Assembly: GCA_016928195.1 (NCBI GenBank)
Contig: JAFGLF010000049.1
Span: 1 to 60,076 of the forward strand
DNA from: Elusimicrobiota bacterium
GTDB taxonomy: Bacteria; Elusimicrobiota; UBA8919
Reading direction: 5' to 3'
Length of the DNA: 60,076 bases
Translations under genes and position numbers: made by a program
Shown: positions 1 through 7,917 of the stretch, in pieces
Position numbering within the stretch: position 1 is the first letter of the stretch
Layout: each line of letters opens with the position of its first letter
Notes under the pieces: generated by a model
What the model was told of the DNA's origin: nothing
Database searches by the model: none
The model's input: only the letters and a program-made list of their open reading frames with translations

Positions 1-91
1 AAGGCACGGATTGGAGGATGGTCTACGGACTTAATAATAAATTAGGCAAGTGTCGGATACCTATTGACACTATGCCTTCATTGGAGGGAAT

Positions 92-343
92 ATGGATACT
101 TTTGCGGTTACCATTAAAGGGCAGATTGTAATACCGTCAAAAATTCGCAGAAAACACGGAATTAAGAAAGGGACAAAAATCTGTTTTGTTGATAAAGGCG
201 ACGAAATAATACTTAAACCGCTCACTAAGGACTATTTTGAAAAAATGGCCGGAATCTTAAAAAGCAAAGGAAAGCTGACTCAGGAACTCCTGCAAGACAG
301 AGCACGGGATAAGGAAAGGGAGGATAAGAAATGGCAAAAGTAA
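92..343 (+). CDS. vapB: AbrB/MazE-type antitoxin (VapB-like)
   Basis: This 83-residue protein has the AbrB/SpoVT swapped-hairpin fold at residues 2-45: a beta-strand leading into KGQIVIPSKIRRKHGI and then GTKICF. This is the DNA-binding half of VapB and MazE antitoxins. The lysine/arginine-rich tail (about 50-83) is the usual toxin-binding region. A GGAGGG ribosome site lies just before the ATG. The stop overlaps the start of the PIN-domain gene by 13 bases, the usual antitoxin-toxin arrangement. By analogy it should neutralise the toxin and repress its own promoter. Family call is firm; pairing is inferred from the overlap. Confidence 0.9.
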   Translation: MDTFAVTIKGQIVIPSKIRRKHGIKKGTKICFVDKGDEIILKPLTKDYFEKMAGILKSKGKLTQELLQDRARDKEREDKKWQK

Positions 344-729
344 TAGATGCCCATGCATTGTTGAGTTACCTGAACAAAGAGTCCGGATGGGAAAAGGTTG
401 AAAATATTTTGACCGATACTGCAGCCAAAGATAAAAAGCTTCTGATGAGCGTTATTAACTGGGGAGAAGTTTACTATATTATTCTTCGGGAGAAAGGGAC
501 TGAAGAAACGGAAGATATAATGCGGATTATTGATACATTCCCGATAGAGGTCATTGATATTGACAGATTGATTGCAAAGCAGGCGGCAATATATAAGTCA
601 AGAAAAAGGATGTCCTATGCCGATTGTTTTTCCGCCGCTTTGGCGAAACTCAAAAAAGCGGAACTCATAACCGGCGACAAAGAATTTAAGTCAGTAGAAG
701 ATGAGATAAAAATATTATGGATAACTTAG
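331..729 (+). CDS. vapC: PIN-domain ribonuclease toxin (VapC-like)
   Basis: This 132-residue PIN-domain protein is of normal VapC length. The acidic metal-binding residues expected of an active Mg-dependent endoribonuclease are visible: Asp6 (VIDAHALL), Glu46 (NWGEVYY), Asp98 (SYADCFSAALA) and Asp116 (LITGDKEF). VapC toxins usually cut tRNA or rRNA to stop growth. It is translationally coupled to the upstream antitoxin and ends 7 bases before the converging TonB receptor gene. All catalytic positions are intact, so it should be functional. The RNA target cannot be read from the sequence. Confidence 0.92.
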   Translation: MAKVIDAHALLSYLNKESGWEKVENILTDTAAKDKKLLMSVINWGEVYYIILREKGTEETEDIMRIIDTFPIEVIDIDRLIAKQAAIYKSRKRMSYADCFSAALAKLKKAELITGDKEFKSVEDEIKILWIT

Positions 730-736
730 TCAGAAT

Positions 737-2437
737 TTACAGATATATTTTAACTCCTACCTGAATTATCCTCGGCGGCATAGGCACATAGGGAATTTCC
801 GTATAATCCTTATCAAGCAGGTTGGTTATCTCTATATAATACTCACCGATAGAGAATTTCTTGGTAAATTTTGTATCCAGAACAAAATATTGTTCATTCG
901 AGATTCTTTCCTTATAAATTCCGTTTAATTTTTGCCTGATCCCCCATGGTAACAGATAAGAAACTTCTGTTGTCAGTAAATGGTGTGCATATCTTAAGGC
1001 ATATTTCGAGATATAATCTGCATCCTTGGATGAGTTTGTATATGAATACTTTACCCCCACCACCAATGCATTGGTGTGGGGGTTTACTCCGGAGGATATC
1101 CTGCTAATTTCTTCTTTTATTCCGATTTCATATCCGTAAAACCTTGCTGTTCCTATATTTACAGCCGACCATTTCGTATCAGAATCGCTCCATTTTATCC
1201 AGTCAATAATATCCTTTTCGTCGCGCAGAAAAAAGTTAAAGGATAACAAAAAATAATCCAGTCCGGTTTCATAAAGCATTGCCCTTTCGAAGTTAAGTTC
1301 CGGATTCCCGGAATTTGCTCCGTCGGAATAGTAGAGTTCAGTGAATGACGGTACTCTGAAGGAACGTCTTATCAGATAATGAGTTTTCAATATTCCGGGA
1401 ACAGCATAATCCAGAAACAGTGACGGCGAAACAAAAGAATTATCATTAAAATTATCAAGTCCCAGCCCGAAATCCGCATTAAGTTTTTCTGTAAGATTGT
1501 AATGGTAACTGCCCAAAAGAGAATAAATCTCTCTTCTATGGTATCCGATATTTGAGCTTTTAATTTTTTCTTCAGATATGCCTGTATCAAGCGAAAAATT
1601 GTTTTTAATAAGATTAAGTTTAGCTGTATATGTATCGGCCCTGTGTTTATTGTAATACCAGTCCGGTCTTGCGGAGTCCAGCTCAAACTTATCTCTGTTT
1701 TGTTTCCATTGTACTTCGGGTTTTACGGTAAAATCGTAAAGCTCACAGTCAAAATATATTTTTGACAAATATGTGTCGGTCCGTTCATAAGAAGGATAAT
1801 CGGAATAAAATCCGGAAGCTCCGAAATCCTTTTTTAAATAACCAAACAAAAGACCTGTTTCAAAATTCTGTGCGGTCCAGTCAAAGCGGTTGGAAAAATT
1901 TGTTATATCATAGTCGGTGTCGTTACGGTAGCCTGCGGACAGTTTTCTTTCAAAAGAAAAACTGTTGGCTGTATTTTTCCATTTCTTTGCCACCGTTGCC
2001 CTGCCCATACTGCTTAGGAAATCTCCGGCTGAGACCTCCAGAAAAATTTTATCCTTAGGTTTTTTGGTAACTATATTCAAAGCACCTGAGAATCCCCTGT
2101 CGGATAATACCTCTATCCTCTCGATATCCTCAATAGCAACCGGCAGGTTAAGATTATGATGAGCTGTCTGGGGGTCGTCTATACGTACCCCGTCTATGAA
2201 TATGGATGTCTGCTGAAATGTAGCGCCTTTGAGTGATATATTCGGGTGTGTTGTATTGCGCTGGATATCAATACCGGAATCAGCAAATGTTTTGTTTAAG
2301 GAATTTTTAAAACTTTCGGAAGAAATTACAACAACTTTTTTGTCGACATCCGCAGTCCTTTTTATGGAAATCGTTACAGGCGGGACTGTTTGAGCCCAGA
2401 TACATGTGGACATAAGTAAGAAGATTATCAGAATCAT
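737..2437 (-). CDS. TonB-dependent outer-membrane receptor
   Basis: This is a 566-residue outer-membrane receptor. An N-terminal signal peptide (MILIIFLLMSTCIWAQ) is followed by a plug domain with typical segments (SLKGATFQQTSIFIDGVRI and VAIEDIERIEVLSDRGFSGALNIVT), then a beta-barrel rich in aromatic strands, with VGVKIYL near the C-terminus. I chose the internal Met at 2437 because it begins the signal peptide; a longer reading would add 19 residues upstream. The size is closest to the small BtuB-like class, which import cofactors and metal chelates with energy from TonB-ExbBD. It is divergent from bioY, so a cofactor such as biotin is a possible substrate (inference). The bioY promoter -35 box abuts its start codon. 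Confidence 0.88.
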   Translation of the reverse strand: MILIIFLLMSTCIWAQTVPPVTISIKRTADVDKKVVVISSESFKNSLNKTFADSGIDIQRNTTHPNISLKGATFQQTSIFIDGVRIDDPQTAHHNLNLPVAIEDIERIEVLSDRGFSGALNIVTKKPKDKIFLEVSAGDFLSSMGRATVAKKWKNTANSFSFERKLSAGYRNDTDYDITNFSNRFDWTAQNFETGLLFGYLKKDFGASGFYSDYPSYERTDTYLSKIYFDCELYDFTVKPEVQWKQNRDKFELDSARPDWYYNKHRADTYTAKLNLIKNNFSLDTGISEEKIKSSNIGYHRREIYSLLGSYHYNLTEKLNADFGLGLDNFNDNSFVSPSLFLDYAVPGILKTHYLIRRSFRVPSFTELYYSDGANSGNPELNFERAMLYETGLDYFLLSFNFFLRDEKDIIDWIKWSDSDTKWSAVNIGTARFYGYEIGIKEEISRISSGVNPHTNALVVGVKYSYTNSSKDADYISKYALRYAHHLLTTEVSYLLPWGIRQKLNGIYKERISNEQYFVLDTKFTKKFSIGEYYIEITNLLDKDYTEIPYVPMPPRIIQVGVKIYL

Positions 2438-2465
2438 TTGACAAAGCCCTTTTTTAAAGTATAAT
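2438..2465 (+). promoter_or_regulatory. Promoter for bioY
   Basis: TTGACA at 2438-2443 and TATAAT at 2460-2465 are separated by 16 bases, a full-consensus sigma70-type promoter. It points to bioY, with about 55 bases to its start codon. The -35 box begins directly next to the start codon of the divergent receptor gene (2435-2437), so the two transcripts overlap and their expression is probably linked. I saw no clear BirA-type operator. Confidence 0.82.
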
Positions 2466-2520
2466 AGTTTATAAAATATAACACAATTAGTCAATTTTTC
2501 AGTTAATACAAGGAGAATAT

Positions 2521-3051
2521 ATGATTACAGCGGTTCTTAATAAAAAAGTTATTGTTGATGCAAATGTCAGAAAAGCAATATATGTTTCATTTTTTGTGCT
2601 TGCTACAACTTTCGGAGCATATGTAAGAATTCCTCTGCCTTTTACTCCTGTGCCCATAACCCTGCAGACCTTTTTTGTCCTATTAAGCGGTGCGGTATTG
2701 GGTAAGAAACTCGGAGGGGTTTCACAGTTATTGTATTTTCTGATGGGCGGTATCGGACTCCCGTTGTTTACACATACAGGAGCTCTATGGGGCCCGACCG
2801 GCGGGTATATCTTCGGTTTTATTCTGGCTTCCTGGCTGGTAGGATATCTTGTCGAAAGAAAATGGAAGATTTTTTATGCTCTTATACTCGGTGACCTGGT
2901 TCTTCTTTTTTCCGGCGCACTGATTCTTTCTCTTTTTGTAGGCGGTATTAAAAATGCGGTGGTTTTAGGTATGCTTCCTTTTATTGCCGGTGACTTAATA
3001 AAGATCTTAGCCATCCTCCCCATCCTAAGATTATTGAAGAAACCTCAATAA
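2521..3051 (+). CDS. bioY: Biotin transporter BioY (ECF substrate-binding subunit)
   Basis: This 176-residue integral membrane protein has about six hydrophobic segments. It carries BioY hallmarks: LPFTPVPITLQTFFVLLSGAVLG near residues 38-60, and a GPTGGYIFGF segment near 90-100. BioY is the S component that binds biotin, either alone or with the shared ECF energizing module (EcfA/EcfT), which is not in this window. A good ribosome site (AAGGAG) precedes the ATG. The gene is alone on its transcript and divergent from a TonB receptor, which may form the outer-membrane half of the same uptake route. The C-terminus converges on the kinase gene. Confidence 0.95.
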   Translation: MITAVLNKKVIVDANVRKAIYVSFFVLATTFGAYVRIPLPFTPVPITLQTFFVLLSGAVLGKKLGGVSQLLYFLMGGIGLPLFTHTGALWGPTGGYIFGFILASWLVGYLVERKWKIFYALILGDLVLLFSGALILSLFVGGIKNAVVLGMLPFIAGDLIKILAILPILRLLKKPQ

Positions 3052-3140
3052 TCTCTGATTCCGGTGATAAAACTGCAAGATTACGGAGATAAGTCAGAGT
3101 CAGAAATCACTGTAATCGCCTTACAAAATCGCTGTAATCA
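3048..3140. repeat. Intergenic repeat with CTGTAATC / GATTAC words (class c)
   Basis: The gap between the convergent bioY and kinase genes holds a repeat-rich stretch. It begins AATCTCTGATT and continues through an AAGATTACGGAGAT block, with two CTGTAATC words further on. The first 45 bases align with 25613-25657 in front of recA (AATCTCTGATT, then AAGATTACACAGAT). Related words occur at 32778-32800 and 45870-45880. The stretch can fold on itself because GATTAC and GTAATC words are complementary. Confidence 0.6.
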
Positions 3141-3143
3141 TCC

Positions 3144-4520
3144 TCAGTATGTGTATGAACTTCCCCCTATAAATTCTCTCAAAAGCGAGTTCTTCGGAAC
3201 AAGCGGATCATCAAGTTCTTCAAATTCGCTTAGAAGTTTATATACCCGCCGTGCCCTTATATCAGCATCGGTCTTTTTAGCATCATTACCGTATTCTTTT
3301 ATAATTTTAGGGAACTGCTTAAACATAAATTTTTTATGAATCGGAAGTTCATAAGGCAGTGCCCCGTTGAAAACATGGTCCACTTTTCCTATAAACGGGA
3401 CAATATATTTCATTTCACTGCGTCTTACGTAGTGCCAGTGCCCCACCGTACGCATAGGGTCATAAGCCCTGTGCCAGGAGTCCCGTACCATTCTCCTCAG
3501 CATCCTTAAATCTGACCACCGGACAAACTCACCGCTGTTGTCACGTATCTGGCAGATTGCTTCTATATAAAATTTAAACTTCATTTTATGCGGAATACTT
3601 TTTGTCATTTCGTTATAAAGTCCGTGAAGTGAATCAATCAGAAGAATTTGGTTTGATTCAAGTTTAAATTCGGTTTTGTCCAGTGTTCTTCTGCCTGTTT
3701 TGAAATCATAGCAGGGCATTTTTATTGTCCTGCCCTTCATTAAATTAAAAAGGTGCTCGTTAATTAACGGCAAATCCAGTGCCTGCGGGGCTTCAAAGTC
3801 GTAGTCGCCGTATTCATCTTTGGGATGTTCATTCAGGTCTTTAAAATAGTTGTCAAGATTAAGAAGTACAAAACTGATATTTTTCTTTTTCAGTACCTCG
3901 CTTATTTTGGTTGTTGTAGTTGTTTTTCCGCTGGAAGAAGGTCCTGCAACTATTATCAGCCGAATTGCATCCTTATTTTCTATTATTTTTTTTGCTACCT
4001 TGTTAATCTCCTCATGATAAACATCCTCTGCTTCAGCAATAAGTTTTTTAATGGAACCGCTTTTAATCTGCTCGTTCAGTTTTTCGATTGTATCGCACTT
4101 ATGGTCAACATTCCATGCAAGATATTCCCAGAGGATTTTATACGGAATATTATCCCGGACTATAATTTTGGCTTCTTTCCCGTCGCGGATACGCTTATGT
4201 TCAGCCCGGTACAGAATATATGCCTTTGCTGTTACAAAATGTCCGTTTTCTACAAGTACTTTTTCGGTTAAATCCTGGATTTCTTCTACAAGGGGTGTTG
4301 AATCAGGCGGGTAATTTTCATTTATCATTACGACGACCTTTTTTGCCAGAGAATCTGAAAGTTCCTTATCGGTTCCTCCGACTTCTGCAGCCGCCCTGAA
4401 TATAGCATCGGTAATCTTGTCCTTATCAAATGCGACAATCCTGCCGTTACGCTTGACTACCTTGTTTATACGGAAACTTACAACATCTTTTTCCGGAAAA
4501 AGTTCACCGTTTTCGAACAT
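3144..4520 (-). CDS. ATP-cone domain fused to uridine kinase-like P-loop kinase
   Basis: This 458-residue protein combines two parts. Residues about 17-112 form an ATP-cone, the allosteric nucleotide-sensing domain known from ribonucleotide reductases and NrdR (VVKRNGRIVAFDKDKI, then LVENGHFVTAKAYILYR). Residues about 185-455 form a uridine kinase/phosphoribulokinase-like domain with Walker A GPSSSGKT at 193-200 and a lid-type region NLDNYFKDLNEHPKDEYGDYDF. The likely reaction is ATP-dependent phosphorylation of a nucleoside or related sugar, sensed through adenine nucleotides. The substrate is not certain. It has its own strong promoter (4631-4659) and a roughly 100-base leader containing inverted repeats. 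No clear Shine-Dalgarno precedes the ATG. Confidence 0.82.
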   Translation of the reverse strand: MFENGELFPEKDVVSFRINKVVKRNGRIVAFDKDKITDAIFRAAAEVGGTDKELSDSLAKKVVVMINENYPPDSTPLVEEIQDLTEKVLVENGHFVTAKAYILYRAEHKRIRDGKEAKIIVRDNIPYKILWEYLAWNVDHKCDTIEKLNEQIKSGSIKKLIAEAEDVYHEEINKVAKKIIENKDAIRLIIVAGPSSSGKTTTTTKISEVLKKKNISFVLLNLDNYFKDLNEHPKDEYGDYDFEAPQALDLPLINEHLFNLMKGRTIKMPCYDFKTGRRTLDKTEFKLESNQILLIDSLHGLYNEMTKSIPHKMKFKFYIEAICQIRDNSGEFVRWSDLRMLRRMVRDSWHRAYDPMRTVGHWHYVRRSEMKYIVPFIGKVDHVFNGALPYELPIHKKFMFKQFPKIIKEYGNDAKKTDADIRARRVYKLLSEFEELDDPLVPKNSLLREFIGGSSYTY

Positions 4521-4630
4521 ATATATAATGCCGAATTACACGAATGCCCTGTATATCAGGGAACAAATAACACGAATGTTTTTTAGTGTAATTCGGATGT
4601 GGATTTCGTGTTATTCGTAAATATATACTC

Positions 4631-4659
4631 ATTATACAAAAACGGGGTATTTATGTCAA
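4631..4659 (-). promoter_or_regulatory. Promoter for the ATP-cone/kinase gene
   Basis: Read on the minus strand, TTGACA (4659-4654) and TATAAT (4636-4631) are separated by exactly 17 bases, a perfect sigma70-type match. It lies about 110 bases upstream of the kinase start, so the mRNA carries a leader of roughly 100 bases that includes the ACACGAAT inverted repeat. Confidence 0.85.
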
Positions 4660-4666
4660 TTTTTAG

Positions 4667-4695
4667 TTGCTTTTTGGCGGCTAATTGTATACAAT
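4667..4695 (+). promoter_or_regulatory. Candidate promoter for the M28 peptidase
   Basis: TTGCTT (4667-4672) and TACAAT (4690-4695) with a 17-base spacer give a plausible sigma70-type promoter. It is 5 or more bases apart from, and back to back with, the kinase promoter. The leader would include the GC-rich palindrome at 4745-4786. Confidence 0.4.
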
Positions 4696-4744
4696 ATAAG
4701 AACCTATAAAATATTGATTACGATGATTGACTGATTAGATTACA

Positions 4745-4786
4745 GCCCGCCTGAATGCTCCGCCGGCTGGCGGAGTCGGGCAGGCG
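4745..4786. repeat. Nested GC-rich palindromic element
   Basis: The outer arms are GCCCGCCTGAA (4745-4755) and GTCGGGCAGG (4775-4784). Nested inside is the perfect 16-base palindrome TCCGCCGGCTGGCGGA (4759-4774). The same outer arms, without the nested palindrome, occur in frame inside the hydrolase gene at 27052-27079. The inner palindrome recurs, with one base pair swapped, inside proS (35037) and the DUF192 gene (39384). It is far richer in GC than the surrounding DNA. Confidence 0.8.
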
Positions 4787-4850
4787 ATACGTACTTTAGC
4801 CTATTTTTATTTTCGTAATAGAATTTTCTTTGTCACCGGAATCGGTAAGT

Positions 4851-5768
4851 ATGATGGTATTTTTTTTGTTTTTTACAGGGATGGTGTTAATTACTCAAAG
4901 TATGGCTTCCGCTGAACTGGAGAAAAATTTAAAAGAGCATGTTTACCATCTTGCCGGTAAGATAGGCGAACGAAACTTCCTTCATTACGAAAAACTTGAA
5001 GCTGCTGCAGACTACATATCCAATGAATTTAAAACCTACGGATACCAACCCGAATGTCAATTCTACACAGTTACCCGGAAAAAATACAGAAATATTATTG
5101 CAGAAAAAAAAGGGAACAATGATATTATTATTATTGGGGCACACTACGACAGTGTTGTAGGGTCTCCGGGTGCAGATGACAATGCTTCTGCGGTAGCCGG
5201 ACTGCTGGAACTTTCAAGGATTCTCAAAGACAAAAATACAAAAAAGACCATAAGGTTTGCCGCTTTTACAAATGAAGAACCGCCTTTTTTCTATACGGAA
5301 GAAATGGGCAGCCGTGTTTATGCAAAAGAGGTCTCAATAAAAAAGGAAAATGTAAGAGCAATGATTTGCCTTGAGATGATAGGATATTACACAGAAAAGA
5401 AGAAAAGCCAGGAGTATCCGTTGGGGATTTTAAAGCTTTTTTATCCGTCAAAAGGTAATTTTATCGGTTTTGTAAGCAATATGGAATCAATAGCACTTCT
5501 TAACAAAGCTAAAGCATTGTTCAAAAAACATTCAAAATTCCCTATGGAAACGCTTACAGCCCCGACTGTTCTTTCTGCAATTTCGTTATCAGACCATTCC
5601 TCTTTTTGGAAATACGGCTATAAAGCGATTATGGTAACTGATTCATCATATTACAGAAATGCTAATTATCACACAAAGCATGATACACCGGATACACTTG
5701 ATTATAAAAGTATGACACAGGTTGTTGAAGGATTGGCAAAGGTTATAGAAGACTTCGCCAAAAAGTAA
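4851..5768 (+). CDS. M28-family zinc aminopeptidase, secreted
   Basis: This 305-residue protein starts with a signal peptide ending in an SMASA-type cleavage site. The catalytic domain shows the M28 metal ligands and acids. These are GAHYDS (His98, Asp100 from this start), GADDNAS (Asp109), NEEPPFF (Glu142/143) and a C-terminal NYHTKHDTPDTLD with the last His ligand. Such enzymes remove N-terminal residues from peptides, here in the periplasm or outside. I prefer the ATG at 4851 to an upstream TTG at 4830 because it opens directly on the signal peptide. pfkA follows 13 bases later, probably on the same transcript although the functions are unrelated. Confidence 0.88.
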   Translation: MMVFFLFFTGMVLITQSMASAELEKNLKEHVYHLAGKIGERNFLHYEKLEAAADYISNEFKTYGYQPECQFYTVTRKKYRNIIAEKKGNNDIIIIGAHYDSVVGSPGADDNASAVAGLLELSRILKDKNTKKTIRFAAFTNEEPPFFYTEEMGSRVYAKEVSIKKENVRAMICLEMIGYYTEKKKSQEYPLGILKLFYPSKGNFIGFVSNMESIALLNKAKALFKKHSKFPMETLTAPTVLSAISLSDHSSFWKYGYKAIMVTDSSYYRNANYHTKHDTPDTLDYKSMTQVVEGLAKVIEDFAKK

Positions 5769-5781
5769 TTAGGAGAGAAAT

Positions 5782-6750
5782 ATGAAAAGGATTGCGATAG
5801 TTACACCCGGTGGTGATGCACCCGGAATGAATGCCTGTACAAGGGCAGTTGTCCGCAGAGCAGTAGCTTCAGGATTAGAAGTTTGCGGTATAGTAGGCGG
5901 TTATCAGGGACTTATTGACGGCAATATTATCAGCATGGGCCCGCGTTCAGTCAGCGGAATAATTCACCACGGAGGAACAGTTTTAAAAAGTTCCAGATGT
6001 TCGGAAATAAAAACTCCTCAGGGAATGGCAAAAGCGGTAGATGCATTGGAAACGTACATGATTGATTATCTTGTTGTTATAGGCGGGGACGGTTCCATCC
6101 GGGCTGCAGAAAAGATTTCAAAATCAGGCATTTATGTTATAGGTGTTCCTGCAAGTATTGACAACGATGTTTTCGGAACTGATGAGACAATAGGATTTGA
6201 TACCGCAATAGATACAGCGGTTGATGCAATTGACAAGATAAGGGATACCGCAACAAGTTTTGACAGGGTTTTTATTGTTGAAGTAATGGGCAGGGAACAC
6301 GGTTTTCTGGCTCTGGAGATAGGACTTGCCTCAGGCGCAGAATTTGTTTTTGTTCCGGAAGTAAAATATCCTCCGAAAAAAATCAGAGGAATCTGTGATG
6401 AGCTTAAAAAAGACCAGAAAAAACAAAAGACATCGGTTATAATCGTTTTTGCCGAGGGCTGCGGTGATGCCAATGCACTTGCATCCAGAATCCAGAAAGC
6501 TACAGGTATAAGTGCCAGGGTGAGCAATTTAGGATATATCCAGCGCGGAGGAAATCCTTCTGCAAGAAGCAGGAACCTTGCAGGGAAATTCGGAAGCTAT
6601 GCCGTTGATTTGATTTTGAAGAGTGATAAAAACAAAGTCGTAGTTTTGCAGGGGGGCAGAATAAAAGCAATACCGATACACCATGTAACCTCCAGAGAAA
6701 AGAAAATAGACAGAACCACCCTGCAGCTAATAGAAAAACTGGCAGTGTAA
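5782..6750 (+). CDS. pfkA: 6-phosphofructokinase
   Basis: This 322-residue PFK family A enzyme phosphorylates fructose-6-phosphate to fructose-1,6-bisphosphate, the committed step of glycolysis. Visible motifs are TPGGDAPGMNA at the phosphate-donor loop, GGDGS near residue 101, PASIDNDV with the catalytic Asp, and EVMGREHGFLAL for sugar-phosphate binding. Glycine in GGDGS, where PPi-dependent enzymes carry Asp, and the absence of Lys in PASIDND point to ATP as donor. Length is normal. A good ribosome site (TTAGGAGAG) precedes the ATG. Confidence 0.95.
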   Translation: MKRIAIVTPGGDAPGMNACTRAVVRRAVASGLEVCGIVGGYQGLIDGNIISMGPRSVSGIIHHGGTVLKSSRCSEIKTPQGMAKAVDALETYMIDYLVVIGGDGSIRAAEKISKSGIYVIGVPASIDNDVFGTDETIGFDTAIDTAVDAIDKIRDTATSFDRVFIVEVMGREHGFLALEIGLASGAEFVFVPEVKYPPKKIRGICDELKKDQKKQKTSVIIVFAEGCGDANALASRIQKATGISARVSNLGYIQRGGNPSARSRNLAGKFGSYAVDLILKSDKNKVVVLQGGRIKAIPIHHVTSREKKIDRTTLQLIEKLAV

Positions 6751-6848
6751 TAGGGACGGTTTCCTCCACTGAGGATTTTCAACTGGTTTTTGCAGCAATA
6801 AATAAGAAAAAAAGTTGTAGTTTTTATATCATTTTTGAGGGAATGTTA

Positions 6849-7394
6849 ATGTCAAATTGGTTATCTGGAATATGTATTGCCTTGGTATTTTTAATAATAT
6901 TTTTTTTAATCCTAAAGAAGAGGAAAATAGTATTGCTGTTAATTGTAATTACTGCGGGATATATAGTTTTCTATCACCGGATAGAGGACTGGATGGGGAT
7001 ATATTCCTTTGAAACGAGTTATCCGGTAGCTTATTGGACAGATGATGGAAAAAAAGTTGTGTATTTAATGACTAAAGAAATTGATAAGGTAAGTTCTACC
7101 GGCTGGCGTAATGCTCCCCCAATCAAATCTAAAACTTATCTTTGTATAATGGATGCAGATGGGGAAAATAAAAAGGTCGTTGGAGAAGTGCCGCCTATTA
7201 ATACAATATATGAGTCATATGAAGTTCTTTGCGAAAAAAATAAAGAGTTCTATGCAGAATTGTATAATAAGTATTTGTCAAATATTGGCCTTATTCAGCA
7301 GAAAAAACTTTCCTGGGAAGAAAGAGAAAAGCTTAAATTAGTTCAAGAAAATAGGTTATCTAGATTTTTTATCCCATCCTGGTGGAAAATATAA
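6849..7394 (+). CDS. Hypothetical membrane protein with one TolB-like blade
   Basis: This 181-residue protein has two hydrophobic segments at its N-terminus (about 4-24 and 29-45). A single soluble stretch follows that looks like one blade of a TolB/WD40-like propeller (AYWTDDGKKVVYLM, then YLCIMDADGENKKVV). A full propeller needs several blades, so this may be the remnant of a longer gene that was cut short; it ends SWWKI. I chose the ATG at 6849 because the GAGGG at 6837-6841 is correctly spaced for it and not for the ATG at 6843. Function unknown. It is followed by another small membrane protein. Confidence 0.55.
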   Translation: MSNWLSGICIALVFLIIFFLILKKRKIVLLLIVITAGYIVFYHRIEDWMGIYSFETSYPVAYWTDDGKKVVYLMTKEIDKVSSTGWRNAPPIKSKTYLCIMDADGENKKVVGEVPPINTIYESYEVLCEKNKEFYAELYNKYLSNIGLIQQKKLSWEEREKLKLVQENRLSRFFIPSWWKI

Positions 7395-7431
7395 AAAACT
7401 AACGTGTTTTGTATTAAGCGGGGGCGTGTAG

Positions 7432-7893
7432 ATGGCTGAAATTAAAATAACGGGATGGAAAGCAGTTATTATTTTATTTGGAGTTGCAATATTTATTGCG
7501 TTTAGAATTATAAGCATTGGGGATATGACTGATAACGAAGTGTTAATGCGGAAAGTAAAAATGGAATTGATGAGCGAATATTTTCCCTATGAAATAAATA
7601 AGGCGGAAAAGGCATTGGAAAAAGGGAAAACTGACGATGCGTTTGACAGGGTCGGTAAGCTTGCAACAACTGAGATTGATGTACAGGATTTAAAGGGCAG
7701 CTACCCTGTGTATGTGTTTTCTACCGGAAAAAGGGATGTTGTTATAAAGGTGAGGTTTACTATTACGGATGAGCAGAGTGTTGTTAAGGATGGTATAAAT
7801 TTTTATCTATGCGAACATCATCCTTTCGGAAATACTTGGTATATAAAACATAGCGTCAGTCAATACCGTTATTACATGAATTTTATTCTTTAA
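7432..7893 (+). CDS. Hypothetical membrane-anchored protein
   Basis: This 153-residue protein has one N-terminal membrane anchor (about 10-26, AVIILFGVAIFIAF). An outside domain follows with a helical first half (about 38-75) and a beta-rich second half ending YYMNFIL. I do not recognise the family. A G-rich ribosome site (GGGGGCG) precedes the ATG. It sits 24 bases before the EndoQ-UvrD fusion gene, but nothing in the protein links it to DNA repair. Confidence 0.6.
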   Translation: MAEIKITGWKAVIILFGVAIFIAFRIISIGDMTDNEVLMRKVKMELMSEYFPYEINKAEKALEKGKTDDAFDRVGKLATTEIDVQDLKGSYPVYVFSTGKRDVVIKVRFTITDEQSVVKDGINFYLCEHHPFGNTWYIKHSVSQYRYYMNFIL

Positions 7894-7917
7894 TAAAGGA
7901 GACAGAGCTGGTTAATA

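Larger units (their letters stand above)
4521..4850. other. Divergent intergenic region between kinase and M28 peptidase
   Basis: These 330 bases hold no gene. Bases 4531-4625 are an imperfect inverted repeat made of ACACGAAT and ATTCGTGT-like words; this is the leader of the minus-strand kinase mRNA. Next come the kinase promoter (4631-4659) and a weaker + strand promoter candidate (4667-4695). A GC-rich nested palindrome (4745-4786) follows. Short open frames here are antisense or noise. Confidence 0.7.

Noticed and set aside
1-91. Possible tail of an upstream gene before vapB
   Set aside because: All three frames are open for only short stretches and none gives a recognisable C-terminus; nothing supports a gene here.
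2438-2520. BirA operator or biotin-responsive element before bioY
   Set aside because: No TTGTAAAC-type dyad is visible; only a consensus promoter and a ribosome site.
3064-3339. Open frame of about 90 codons on the + strand between bioY and the kinase
   Set aside because: It runs mostly antisense to the kinase gene and begins in repeat DNA; no ribosome site and low-complexity serine-rich translation.
4821-4850. TTG start of the M28 peptidase at 4830
   Set aside because: The ATG at 4851 opens directly on a good signal peptide; the extra seven residues are polar.
5782-6750. PPi-dependent phosphofructokinase
   Set aside because: GGDGS has glycine, not aspartate, at the donor-deciding position and the PASIDND motif lacks lysine; this is the ATP-type pattern.
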